Shown piece after piece: positions 7,589 through 16,583 of a DNA stretch of 17,337 nt. Numbering within the stretch: the stretch's first letter is position 1; every line of letters begins with the position of its first letter. A program made the position numbers and the translations under genes. Origin of the DNA: DAOTXN01 sp034435435 (lineage in GTDB: Bacteria; Chloroflexota; Anaerolineae; S140-20); assembly GCA_034435435.1 (NCBI GenBank), contig DAOTXN010000038.1, positions 1 through 17,337 of the forward strand. The letters are read 5' to 3'. A model generated the notes under the pieces. The model was not told where the DNA came from and made no database searches. It was given only the letters and a program-made list of their open reading frames with translations.

Positions 7589-7613
7589 TAACGCGTGTTA
7601 GTAACGCGAGTTA
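7589..7613. promoter_or_regulatory. Tandem LacI-type operators TAACGCGNGTTA
   Basis: Two near-palindromic 12-mers, TAACGCGTGTTA (7589-7600) and TAACGCGAGTTA (7602-7613), lie 13 bases centre to centre immediately downstream of the -10 element. Both have TAAC/GTTA arms and a central CG-rich core, and differ from each other at one base. The repetition indicates selection for binding, most likely by the regulator encoded directly downstream. Confidence 0.7.
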
Positions 7614-7628
7614 ATTAAAGGGATGGAC

Positions 7629-8663
7629 ATGCCGGTTGAGCGGCCCACCCAGAAACAAATCGCCGAAGAAGCTGGCGTCTCGCGTACCACCGTCTCCTTT
7701 GTTCTCAACGACGTCCCCGGTGTCACCATCAGCCCAGAGACCCGCCAGCGGGTGTTAGAAGCGGCCGCCCGTCTGAACTATTATCCAGACGCGGCTGCCC
7801 GACGCTTGGTCAGCGGACAAACCCGCACCATCGCTCTGGTGCTGCACCAAGGCCCCACCCAAACTTACAGCGATGCCTTTTTGCCCCAGATGCTCCAGGG
7901 CGTCAGCCGGGCAGCCAAGCAGCAAGCGTATCATGTGCTGTTCTATCCCATTGATCCTGCGAATGGTTCGGCTTCCTACGACGAGTTGGTCCGCGGACGG
8001 CACGCCGATGGCCTGATCCTCTCTGGTCCACGTTCGGATGATAGGAAACTGTTGGAACTCTCTGAGGAGGGTTATCCGATCGTTCTACAAGGTCAACTGC
8101 CAGAGACCAGCATACCTTTCGTGGACGTGGAAAACGAAAAAGGCGCTGGCATAGCTGTGGAGCATTTGATCAACCTGGGACATCGACGCATCGGGATGGT
8201 GACGAATGCTCCATTGACCTACACCGCCGCCCGGCAGCGCCTGGACGGCTATCGCCAGACCCTGGCCCGGCACGGCATAGATTACGCGGCAGAGTGGGTG
8301 CGCCTGGGGAACTTTGATGAAGAGAGTGGTGAACAGGCCGCAAACGCTTTGCTAGAGGACTGCGCGGATCTCACGGCCTTCTTTGTAGCCAGCGACGCCG
8401 TGGCCTATGGTGTGTTGCGCGCCGCCCGCCAGCGCAACCTCACCGTTCCTGATGATCTGGCCGTGGTGGGATTTGACGACATCCCCACGTCGCGTTACGT
8501 TTTCCCTTCGCTGACCACGGTCCGGCTGCCGGCTTTTGGGCTGGGCTGGGCCGCGGCCGATCTGTTGATTCGGTTGATAAACCGCCAGGAAGTCGAAGAA
8601 ACGCAAATCACATTGGACACCGAGCTGGTCATCCGGCGTTCTTGTGGCGCCCCAGTCGCCTGA
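7629..8663 (+). CDS. LacI-family transcriptional regulator (second), probable controller of the sugar operon
   Basis: ATG 7629 is preferred because AAAGGG ends 6 bases before it; the in-frame ATG at 7623 directly abuts that Shine-Dalgarno. The product is 344 residues. The N-terminal helix-turn-helix is PTQKQIAEEAGVSRTTVSFV, the hinge region AAARRLVSGQT, and the sensor domain shows LGHRRIGMVTNAP, FFVASDAVAYGVLRAA and VVGFDDIPTSRY. The insertion 'VPGVTISPETRQRV' between the DNA-binding helices is common in Chloroflexota members of the family. It lies 96 bases upstream of the AglE-like gene in the same direction, so regulation of sucrose or alpha-glucoside uptake is the natural inference. Effector identity unknown. 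Confidence 0.93.
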   Translation: MPVERPTQKQIAEEAGVSRTTVSFVLNDVPGVTISPETRQRVLEAAARLNYYPDAAARRLVSGQTRTIALVLHQGPTQTYSDAFLPQMLQGVSRAAKQQAYHVLFYPIDPANGSASYDELVRGRHADGLILSGPRSDDRKLLELSEEGYPIVLQGQLPETSIPFVDVENEKGAGIAVEHLINLGHRRIGMVTNAPLTYTAARQRLDGYRQTLARHGIDYAAEWVRLGNFDEESGEQAANALLEDCADLTAFFVASDAVAYGVLRAARQRNLTVPDDLAVVGFDDIPTSRYVFPSLTTVRLPAFGLGWAAADLLIRLINRQEVEETQITLDTELVIRRSCGAPVA

Positions 8664-8674
8664 AGGCGTAGATT

Positions 8675-8685
8675 AAGGAGGTGAT
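8675..8685 (+). promoter_or_regulatory. Orphan perfect Shine-Dalgarno sequence
   Basis: AAGGAGGTGAT is fully complementary to the 16S rRNA 3' end but has no correctly spaced start: the ATG at 8700 is 14 bases away from its end and a GTG at 8681 overlaps it. The binding-protein gene has its own Shine-Dalgarno (AAGGAGG, 8745-8751). It may act as a standby site, mark a short leader peptide, or be a relic. Confidence 0.4.
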
Positions 8686-8708
8686 ACATTTCGACGAGAA
8701 TGAAGCGT

Positions 8709-8737
8709 TTGACGCATGGTTTTACCGATTATCGAAT
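8709..8737 (+). promoter_or_regulatory. Weak promoter candidate directly before the binding-protein gene
   Basis: TTGACG (8709-8714) is followed after 17 bases by TCGAAT (8732-8737), a 4/6 match. It would start transcription only about 15 bases before the ATG at 8760. It could supplement read-through from the lacI promoter, but it may be chance. Confidence 0.25.
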
Positions 8738-8759
8738 TCTGCGTAAGGAGGAAATACAG

Positions 8760-10199
8760 ATGAAGAAGCGAATGTTGTGGTCGCTCTTGAGTTTGCTGGT
8801 CATTGCCAGCATGTTGGTAGTAGCTTGCGGCGGCGAGAAAGCCACACAGACCCCCAAGCCAGAACCCACCAAAGCGCCCGAGGCGACCAAAGCGCCCGAG
8901 GCGACCAAAGCGCCCGAACCAACCAAAGCCGAGGAGCCCACGATGATGGTCCCCGAGGAGCTAGAGTATTTGAATCGGGCGTATGCGGGGGAGTATGCGG
9001 GGACGGTGGTGACGATGATGGGTCCGTTCACGGACGAAGACGAGGTCAAGTTCAACCAGTCCATTGCGGCGTTCGAAGAGGCGACGGGGATCAACATCGA
9101 GTACGTGGGGACGAAGGAGTTCGAGACGATCATCTCGACGCGGGTGGACGCTGGGGACGCGCCGGACATAGTGGACTTTCCGCAGCCGGGCTTGCTGGGC
9201 AACTTTGCCAAGGCGGGCAAGGTAGTGGATGTCAGCGCGTGGATGAGCGCGGACTGGCTGGCCAAGAACTACAAGCAGGCCTGGCTGGACATGGGCACGA
9301 TGGCCGGGCCAGATGGCGAGATCATGGCGGGCATCTGGGCGCGCTTTAACGGCAAGAGCCAGGTGTGGTATCCCAAGCAGGCCTGGGACGAGGCGGGCTA
9401 CGAGATTCCGACGACGTGGGATGAGCTGATCGAATTGATGGACACCATCGTGTCGGATGGCGACACGCCGTGGTGCATCGGCATCGAGAGTGGCACGGCC
9501 ACGGGCTGGCCGGCCACCGACTGGATGGAAGAGATCATGCTACGCACTACCTCGCTGGAGAACTATGACAAGTGGGTGAGCGGCGAGTTGCCGTTCAGCT
9601 CGCCGGAAGTCAAGCACGCGGCGGAAGTGATGTCCGAGATCTGGCTCAACCCGGACTATGTGTACGGCGGGCGGGAGGCCATCGTGTCCACCTTCTTTGG
9701 GGATGCTCCCGCGCCGATGTTCGAGGACCCACCCAAGTGCTGGCTGCACAAGCAGGGCAACTTTATCACCAGCTTTTTCCCGGCGGGCACGGAAGCCGGC
9801 GTGGATTACGATTTCTTCTACCTGCCGCCCATTGACGACGCGTTTGGCAAGCCCTACCTGGTGGCGGGCGACATCTATGCCATGTTCGACGACCGAGACG
9901 AGGTGCGCGCGGTGATGGAGTTCTTTACCACCGGCGAATCGCTCAAGACCTGGCTGGCCAGCGGCGGGGCGCTGTCGCCCCACAACGACGCCAGCCTGGA
10001 CTGGTACGGCGACGACGTGGAGCGCGGCATCGCCAGGCTGGTGCAAGAGGCCACCTCGGTGCGCTTTGACGCCTCAGACCTGATGCCGGGTGAGGTCGGC
10101 GCAGGCTCCTTCTGGAAGGGCATGACCGACTATATAGCTGGCGCCGTTGACCTGGACACCGCCCTCGAAGAAATCGACGCCGCCTGGCCAGGTCGATAG
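8760..10199 (+). CDS. aglE: AglE-like alpha-glucoside/sucrose ABC transporter binding lipoprotein
   Basis: Start ATG 8760 is set by AAGGAGG 8 bases upstream and by the signal peptide MKKRMLWSLLSLLVIASML; an in-frame ATG at 8700 would bury it. The product is 479 residues. The lipobox LVVAC puts the lipidated Cys at residue 23, so the protein is anchored outside the membrane. Residues 29-60 form a Thr/Pro/Lys/Glu linker built from an 18-bp tandem repeat. The mature domain shows family 1 binding-protein features close to rhizobial AglE: 'AFEEATGINIEYVGTKEFET', DAPDIVDFPQPGLL, PTTWDELIEL, TPWCIGIESG, ATDWMEEIMLR and FEDPPKCWLHKQ. It captures the sugar for the two permeases downstream. Codons in about 8950-9420 are unusually rich in GGG, GCG and ACG compared with the end of the gene. 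Confidence 0.88.
   Translation: MKKRMLWSLLSLLVIASMLVVACGGEKATQTPKPEPTKAPEATKAPEATKAPEPTKAEEPTMMVPEELEYLNRAYAGEYAGTVVTMMGPFTDEDEVKFNQSIAAFEEATGINIEYVGTKEFETIISTRVDAGDAPDIVDFPQPGLLGNFAKAGKVVDVSAWMSADWLAKNYKQAWLDMGTMAGPDGEIMAGIWARFNGKSQVWYPKQAWDEAGYEIPTTWDELIELMDTIVSDGDTPWCIGIESGTATGWPATDWMEEIMLRTTSLENYDKWVSGELPFSSPEVKHAAEVMSEIWLNPDYVYGGREAIVSTFFGDAPAPMFEDPPKCWLHKQGNFITSFFPAGTEAGVDYDFFYLPPIDDAFGKPYLVAGDIYAMFDDRDEVRAVMEFFTTGESLKTWLASGGALSPHNDASLDWYGDDVERGIARLVQEATSVRFDASDLMPGEVGAGSFWKGMTDYIAGAVDLDTALEEIDAAWPGR
8868..8921 (+). repeat. 18-bp tandem repeat in the lipoprotein linker
   Basis: Three units of ACCAAAGCGCCCGAGGCG (the third ending GAACCA) encode TKAPEA/TKAPEA/TKAPEP. It is in frame, so unit-number slippage would change linker length without breaking the gene. 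Such linkers hold the sugar-binding domain away from the membrane. Confidence 0.85.
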
Positions 10200-10256
10200 C
10201 CCAAATCATCAAGACAACCCTGATCATCATCGGGCCATGAAAGACTGGTAGGAAAC

Positions 10257-10293
10257 AACAGCAGGGCAGCCAGCGAGCGCTTGCCCTGCTGTT
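10257..10293 (+). promoter_or_regulatory. Intercistronic stem-loop between binding protein and permease genes
   Basis: AACAGCAGGGCA (10257-10268) and TGCCCTGCTGTT (10282-10293) form a perfect 12-bp stem with a 13-base loop. No T-run follows (CCCTACCC instead), so it is not a standard terminator. Hairpins here, as after malE in enterobacteria, usually protect the binding-protein message and lower permease expression. The role is inferred. Confidence 0.75.
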
Positions 10294-10325
10294 CCCTACC
10301 CAACGACCTGAGAGGGAGTTTAGAA

Positions 10326-11507
10326 ATGAGTCAATATTCGATTGACTTGACGGATCGACCGACCAGTTTGTTGGCGCGGTTGGCCGCGTTTCTCGGACGC
10401 ATCCTGATCTCGGTGGCGATACCGGCCATCACCGCGGCGGTGCTCATCGTCGGCTTTAGATTCTTGCGAGACAGCGACGCGCCCAAATACGTCATCGTGA
10501 CCGTGGCCATCGTGTGGGGCGTCGGAGGCGTGGCCATGCTATACGTGGCCGCCAACTGGCTCGTGGAAAACTTGGGAGATGATTGGACCAGACGGCTCCA
10601 GCCATACGTGTTCGTCGGTCCGGCCATTGCTATTTTGTTTTGGTACCTGGCCTTGCCTGCCCTACGCACATTCCACATCAGCCTTTACGGTCGCAACGGG
10701 CCGCCGGTGGAGTTGCTCGGCATTTTCAAGACGCCTGGCAAGTTTATTTCTACCTTTTCCGATGGATTCGTTGGCTTGAGAAACTATGTGGACATCTTTA
10801 CGCAGCGGGACATGCAAATAACCTTTCGGAATAACCTGCTGTGGATTGCATTTGGGGCCAGCGCCGCCGTCATTTTCGGACTGCTCGTCGCCGTGCTAGC
10901 CGACCGCAGCAAATTCGAACGGACCGCCAAGGCTCTGATCTTTTTGCCGATGGCCATCTCGTTCGTGGGGGCGGGCATCATCTGGAACTTTATCTACGAA
11001 GTCAAGGACGTGGCCGATCCCCAGATTGGCTTGCTCAACGCGATTGTCGTGGCGCTGGGGGGGAAACCCCAGGCATGGACCGCGCTGATCCAGCCCTGGA
11101 ACAACTTGTTCCTCATCGTCATCGTGATCTGGTTGCAGACCGGTTACGCGATGGTGTTGTTCTCGGCCGCCATCAAAGGCATTCCCTCCGAACTTTTGGA
11201 AGCGGCCAGGGTAGATGGGGCCAATGAGTTTCAGGTCTTTTTCAGGATCATGGTTCCCTATATCATGGGCACCATCATCACTGTTGCGACCACTATCGTG
11301 ATCTTTACCCTGAAAATCTTTGATGTCGTGCTGATCATGACCGGCGGGCAGTTCGGCACCGAGGTGGTCGCCACCCAATTCTACAGACAGTACTTTAGCA
11401 ACCGCAACTTTGGGTTAGGATCAGCCTTTGCCATCGTCCTGCTCATCGCCGTCATCCCGGTCATGGCCTATAACCTGAAACGGTTTGCCGAACAGGAGGC
11501 GTTCTAA
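10326..11507 (+). CDS. aglF: AglF-like sugar ABC transporter permease (MalF type)
   Basis: ATG 10326 is chosen because GAGAGGGAG lies 7 bases upstream; an in-frame TTG at 10281 falls inside the intercistronic hairpin. The product is 393 residues with about eight membrane helices. Two N-terminal helices (about 20-45 and 55-75) precede the core BPD_transp_1 domain. The cytoplasmic EAA loop reads PSELLEAARVDGANEFQVFFRIMVP, the contact site for the ABC ATPase, with the conserved Gly after the Asp. The tail matches the MalF/UgpA type. It forms a heterodimer with the next gene, whose ATG overlaps this stop codon (TAATG). Confidence 0.88.
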   Translation: MSQYSIDLTDRPTSLLARLAAFLGRILISVAIPAITAAVLIVGFRFLRDSDAPKYVIVTVAIVWGVGGVAMLYVAANWLVENLGDDWTRRLQPYVFVGPAIAILFWYLALPALRTFHISLYGRNGPPVELLGIFKTPGKFISTFSDGFVGLRNYVDIFTQRDMQITFRNNLLWIAFGASAAVIFGLLVAVLADRSKFERTAKALIFLPMAISFVGAGIIWNFIYEVKDVADPQIGLLNAIVVALGGKPQAWTALIQPWNNLFLIVIVIWLQTGYAMVLFSAAIKGIPSELLEAARVDGANEFQVFFRIMVPYIMGTIITVATTIVIFTLKIFDVVLIMTGGQFGTEVVATQFYRQYFSNRNFGLGSAFAIVLLIAVIPVMAYNLKRFAEQEAF

Positions 11508-12616
11508 TGAGCGGCAAAGCCCCAAGTCAGAAACGGCGACAGCGCATTTCGGCGCTTCTGGTCAACGGCACATTGTTCACCCTGGTCTTTCTCTGGACCA
11601 TACCGACCATTGGGTTATTCGTCTCTTCCTTCCGCACCCGAGCAGACATCTCCTCTTCAGGGTGGTGGCAGATTCTTCCGCATCGGGAATGGAAGCTGGT
11701 CGAAGAATTCAAGCCCGAAGGCGTCGACCCGAACACTGAGATGACGATTGCAGGCGTCACCGGCACCTTTGAGGAGTTTCGAGCTGGCATCGAGACGGGA
11801 GGCGGCAAGCGAGTCATCTGGATTGGCAACAAGCGACTGGGAAGGATTCAAATCGAAGAGCTCAAATGGACCATGCGCACCGACTTTACGCTACAGAACT
11901 ACCAGAACGTCCTGACGGGCAAGCAGTACGAGATCAAGCAGCCTGACGGCAGCGTCAAGATCGAAAAAGGCGACAATCTGTCTGGGGCGTTTCTCAATAG
12001 CCTGGCAGTGGCCGTGCCATCTACCTTGATCCCCATCGCGATCGCGGCGTTTGCCGCGTATGGCTTTGCCTGGATGCGCTTTCCCGGTCGGCGGTTCTTT
12101 TTTATCCTCGTCGTGGCTATGCTTGTCGTACCGCTCCAGGTGGCCCTGGTTCCCATCCTGCGCGACTATACCGCTCTCAAGTTGAATGGCACCTTCCTGG
12201 CCGTGTGGCTCGCCCACACCGGCTTTGGGCTGGCCCTGGCGACTTATCTGCTGTACAACTATGTCAGCAGCCTGCCCAGAGACATCCTGGAATCGGCCTT
12301 TGTGGACGGCGCATCCCACTTTACCATCTTTACCCGGCTCATCTTGCCGCTGTCGGTGCCGGCCCTGGCCTCCTTTGCCATCTTTCAGTTCCTGTGGGTG
12401 TGGAACGACTTTCTGGTGGCCCTCATCTTTATCGGCGATACCAACGAAAACAAGGTGCTGACCATGCGCCTGAACGACATCGTCGGCTCGCGCGGGGCAG
12501 ACTGGCACCTGTTGACCGCCGGAGCCTTTATCACGATGCTCTTGCCGCTCATCGTCTTCCTTTCATTGCAACGGTTCTTTGTGCGTGGGCTGTTGGCCGG
12601 CTCGGTCAAAGGATAA
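11507..12616 (+). CDS. aglG: AglG-like sugar ABC transporter permease with large external loop (MalG type)
   Basis: The protein has 369 residues; the ATG overlaps the preceding TAA by one base and AGGAGG lies 7 bases upstream, so translation is coupled. After the first helix (about 18-40) comes a segment of about 115 residues (about 45-160) before the next helix, starting SSGWWQILPHREWKL and ending FTLQNYQNVL-like, including a charged beta-rich part (GGGKRVIWIGNKRLGRIQIEE). A long extracytoplasmic loop of this type is known in AglG permeases and is absent from ordinary MalG (about 275-295 residues). The EAA loop is DILESAFVDGASHFTIFTRLILP. No ATP-binding subunit follows, so a shared ATPase elsewhere is needed. 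Confidence 0.88.
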   Translation: MSGKAPSQKRRQRISALLVNGTLFTLVFLWTIPTIGLFVSSFRTRADISSSGWWQILPHREWKLVEEFKPEGVDPNTEMTIAGVTGTFEEFRAGIETGGGKRVIWIGNKRLGRIQIEELKWTMRTDFTLQNYQNVLTGKQYEIKQPDGSVKIEKGDNLSGAFLNSLAVAVPSTLIPIAIAAFAAYGFAWMRFPGRRFFFILVVAMLVVPLQVALVPILRDYTALKLNGTFLAVWLAHTGFGLALATYLLYNYVSSLPRDILESAFVDGASHFTIFTRLILPLSVPALASFAIFQFLWVWNDFLVALIFIGDTNENKVLTMRLNDIVGSRGADWHLLTAGAFITMLLPLIVFLSLQRFFVRGLLAGSVKG

Positions 12617-12631
12617 TCGTCAAGTGTAAAA

Positions 12632-12671
12632 CGTGAAACGTGAGGCCATCTGCGCGCCTTCACGTTTCACG
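12632..12671. repeat. Imperfect inverted repeat after the permease genes
   Basis: CGTGAAACGTGAGGC (12632-12646) pairs with GCCTTCACGTTTCACG (12656-12671) with one bulged base and a 9-base loop, 15 bases after the aglG stop. There is no T-run. It looks like a dispersed REP-type element or a transcript-stabilising hairpin separating transport and enzyme genes. Confidence 0.65.
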
Positions 12672-12695
12672 CTTCACTCACACCATGGATAAAAA

Positions 12696-12777
12696 AGGTT
12701 TGGACAGGATTTACAAGATAAAAACCGCCCATTTTGAACAGACAATCCTGTCAATCTTGTTCATCCTGTCAAAATCC
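12696..12777. repeat. ATCCTGT-type dispersed repeat with inverted arms
   Basis: The left arm GACAGGATTTACAAGAT (about 12703-12719) and the right segment ATCTTGTTCATCCTGTC (about 12754-12770) are inverted copies with two mismatches; CAATCCTGTC (about 12742-12751) is a further unit. Sequences of this AGGATTNACAAGAT/AATCCTGTNAATCTTGT type recur in intergenic regions of many unrelated environmental bacteria. It lies between the transporter and the downstream enzyme genes. Confidence 0.65.
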
Positions 12778-12796
12778 TATTATTTCCGACAATGTC

Positions 12797-13278
12797 ATGA
12801 CTGACAAGAAAGCGTATGCCTTTGACTGGGTCCTGTGGGTGCAGTGGGTGTTGGCCGGTACGTTGGGCTGGTTTGGGGGCATGGCTCTATTCGGCGATGT
12901 CGGCGTCGGGCCGGCGATGGGCCTCCTGCAATGGCTGGTTCTGCGCCCTCGCGTGCCTCAGGCCGGGCTATGGGTGCTGTTCAGCACAGTGGGATGGGCC
13001 GTCGGGCTAACCCTGTTCATCGTGGCCCCCCTTTCCAGGGTCTGGTTGGTGTTAGGCCCCCTCCTCGGTGTTATGATGGGGTTTGCTCAATGGCTGGTCC
13101 TGCGGCGGTGGTTTCGCCTGGCCGCTTGGTGGCTTGTGATCAGCCCGCTAGCCTGGGCCATCGGGCCCTTGTTTGGCTATCTCTTGGTTGGAACGATCGT
13201 GGGCGGCGTGACAGGCGTCGCGCTCGAGTTGCTGGTGCGGCAGTCAGCCGCCAGGCCGACGCAGGATAATCCACAGAA

Positions 13279-13282
<4 letters not shown>
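12797..13282 (+). CDS. Small polytopic membrane protein, unknown function
   Basis: ATG 12797 is preferred; an in-frame TTG at 12734 would translate the ATCCTGT repeat into a Ser/Cys/Gln-rich peptide. The product is 161 residues with about five hydrophobic helices and a short polar tail. The motif LLQWLVLRPRV (about 47-57) recurs as MGFAQWLVLRRWF (about 94-106), each after a Gly-rich helix. This points to an internal duplication of a two-helix hairpin with a cytoplasmic Arg patch. I recognise the 'QWLVLR' architecture from hypothetical proteins of cyanobacteria and Chloroflexota but no function. No convincing Shine-Dalgarno is seen. Its stop overlaps the amylosucrase ATG (ATGA), so the two are translationally coupled. 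Confidence 0.7.
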
Positions 13283-15200
<1,918 letters not shown>

Positions 15201-15201
<1 letters not shown>

Positions 15202-15233
15202 CCTTCCCAGAAGCTCCCAGCTTCCGGGAAGGT
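15201..15233 (+). promoter_or_regulatory. Strong hairpin covering the Shine-Dalgarno of the fructokinase gene
   Basis: ACCTTCCC (15201-15208) pairs with GGGAAGGT (15226-15233), and inside it GAAGCT (15210-15215) pairs with AGCTTC (15219-15224) around a CCC loop, with a single A/C mismatch between. It begins at the last base of the amylosucrase stop codon. The 3' arm contains GGGAAGG and is followed by GGGG, the only ribosome-binding material upstream of the kinase start. The hairpin could damp kinase translation or protect the upstream message. Confidence 0.8.
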
Positions 15234-15249
15234 GGGGAATAGCATCACA

Positions 15250-16200
15250 ATGATAGACATCATCACCCTGGGCGAGCTGCTCATCGACTTTGTCTCCACC
15301 CAATCCGGCGTGACGCTGGCCGAAGCCCCGGCCTTTCAAAAGGCCCCCGGCGGCGCCCCGGCCAACGTCGCCGTCGGCGCGGCGCGATTGGGCGTGCGCA
15401 GCGGCTTCATCGGCAAGGTAGGGGACGACGATTTCGGCCATTTTTTGGCCCACACGCTACAAGAGAACGGCGTAGACATCTCGGCGCTGCGCTTTTCCGA
15501 CGAGGCGCGCACCATGCTGGCCTTTGTCTCACTGCGGGCCGACGGCGAGCGCGACTTTATGTTCTATCGCCACCCCAGCGCCGACATGCTGTTGCGGCCT
15601 GACGAAATCGACCGCGAATATATTGGCGCAGCCCGCATTTTCCACTTTGGCTCCATTAGCCTCATCAGCGAGCCGGCCCGCAGCGCCACGCTGGCCGCCG
15701 TCGAGACCGCCGTCGAGCGGGGCGTGCTGGTCTCTTACGACCCTAACCTGCGTCTGAACCTGTGGCCGTCGGCCGAGGCGGCGCGCGAGGGCATACTGCT
15801 AGGTTGGCCATTCGCGCAAGTGATCAAGGTCAGCGAGGAAGAATTACATTTCTTGAGCGGCGCGGCCGATTTCGACGCCGCGGTGGACGCGCTGTGGCGC
15901 GAGCGCCTGCGCCTGCTGGTGGTCACCGCCGGGCGTGCGGGCTGCCGCTATGCCACGGCCGGGGCGTGGGGCAGAGTGCCCGGCTTTGAAGTCGAGACGG
16001 TGGATACGACCGGCGCGGGCGATGGGTTTGTGGTGGGGTTGTTGGCGGGTCTGTTGGAAAACGAGCGCGCGTGGGAAAACGTGTCCGCGCTGGAAAAGGT
16101 GTTGCGTTTGGCCAACGCCGTCGGCGCACTGACCACAACCCGCCGCGGCGCCATCCCGGCCCTGCCGACGCGCGATCAGGTGTTAGAGTTCCTGCGCTGA
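15250..16200 (+). CDS. PfkB-family carbohydrate kinase, probable fructokinase
   Basis: ATG 15250 is chosen because family members begin at the 'DIITLGELLIDF' strand; the in-frame GTG at 15232 lies inside the hairpin. The product is 316 residues, the usual size. The first PfkB signature is GGAPANVAVGAARLG (about 35-49). The second, DTTGAGDGFVVGLLAG, carries the GAGD anion hole and the catalytic base Asp258. YRHPSADMLL and DPNLRLNLWPS are fructokinase-like. It would phosphorylate the fructose released by sucrose cleavage to fructose-6-phosphate. The last ~100 bases are repeated at 17019-17117. Confidence 0.9.
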   Translation: MIDIITLGELLIDFVSTQSGVTLAEAPAFQKAPGGAPANVAVGAARLGVRSGFIGKVGDDDFGHFLAHTLQENGVDISALRFSDEARTMLAFVSLRADGERDFMFYRHPSADMLLRPDEIDREYIGAARIFHFGSISLISEPARSATLAAVETAVERGVLVSYDPNLRLNLWPSAEAAREGILLGWPFAQVIKVSEEELHFLSGAADFDAAVDALWRERLRLLVVTAGRAGCRYATAGAWGRVPGFEVETVDTTGAGDGFVVGLLAGLLENERAWENVSALEKVLRLANAVGALTTTRRGAIPALPTRDQVLEFLR

Positions 16201-16266
16201 GGTCAGGCCGCCAGAGGAATGGGCGGCCTGGCTACGAGAGTAACCGGGATTGTTTCAGTCAATGAG
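16102..16266. repeat. 165-bp direct repeat, copy 1 (kinase 3' end plus DUF2283 tail)
   Basis: This copy comprises the last 33 codons of the kinase gene (including stop) and the end of the convergent DUF2283 gene. It aligns without gaps to 17019-17183 at an offset of exactly 917 bases. I counted 16 differences in 165 positions, about 90 percent identity. Thirteen lie in the kinase part, ten of them at third codon positions. Confidence 0.9.
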
Positions 16267-16580
16267 GGAGTATAAACAGAGACTTGGAGGATTTGATTGA
16301 CTGGCGGGCGGGTAAGCATCTCGATCACCATCTCTTGCCAATCCGGTTCCAGCTCATTCAGGCCGGTCAAAGGAAAGCTGCGGGGTCCCAGGTTGGTGAG
16401 CTGGACCAACACGGAAAAATCCATCAACGTCAGGCCAACCGCACGTTTTTCGGCCCGATTAAAGCGCAAGAGAATATTGTCGTTCAACTCAATCGCCGAG
16501 GTCGCCTTTTCGCCGGGAGAGAACGAGATATACAATACATCAGCTTCTTTATCGTAGGAATAAACAGGCTCTTGGTTCAT
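16203..16580 (-). CDS. DUF2283 domain protein, candidate antitoxin partner
   Basis: The protein has 125 residues. The N-terminal YSYDKEADVLYISFSPGEKATSAIEL followed by 'NILLRFN' and 'VGLTLMDFS' is the DUF2283 signature (PF10049), a small beta domain often encoded next to small toxin-like or nuclease-like proteins. The rest (about 60-125) is an accessory tail ending VTLVARPPIPLAA. It starts 3 bases after the stop of the upstream nuclease-like gene with no good Shine-Dalgarno, so it is likely coupled. Its last ~20 codons fall inside the direct repeat and its stop is 2 bases from the convergent kinase stop. The antitoxin role is inferred from context. Confidence 0.75.
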   Translation of the reverse strand: MNQEPVYSYDKEADVLYISFSPGEKATSAIELNDNILLRFNRAEKRAVGLTLMDFSVLVQLTNLGPRSFPLTGLNELEPDWQEMVIEMLTRPPVNQILQVSVYTPSLTETIPVTLVARPPIPLAA

Positions 16581-16583
16581 CTT

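Noticed and set aside
8700..8759. 20-residue N-terminal extension of the binding lipoprotein
   Set aside because: It would place a polar segment before a standard lipoprotein signal peptide, while the ATG at 8760 has a well-spaced AAGGAGG.
8868..8921. CRISPR-like short repeats
   Set aside because: The 18-bp units are directly adjacent without spacers and encode an in-frame Thr/Lys/Ala/Pro/Glu linker.
10257..10293. Rho-independent terminator after the binding-protein gene
   Set aside because: The stem is strong but is followed by CCCTACCC, not a T-run, and the next genes clearly belong to the same operon.
12696..12777. CRISPR or transposon end from the ATCCTGT repeats
   Set aside because: There are no regular spacers, no transposase and no target-site duplication visible; it fits a dispersed intergenic repeat better.
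12734..12796. N-terminal extension of the small membrane protein from a TTG
   Set aside because: The extension translates an intergenic repeat into a Ser/Cys/Gln-rich peptide; ATG 12797 is the first start outside the repeat.
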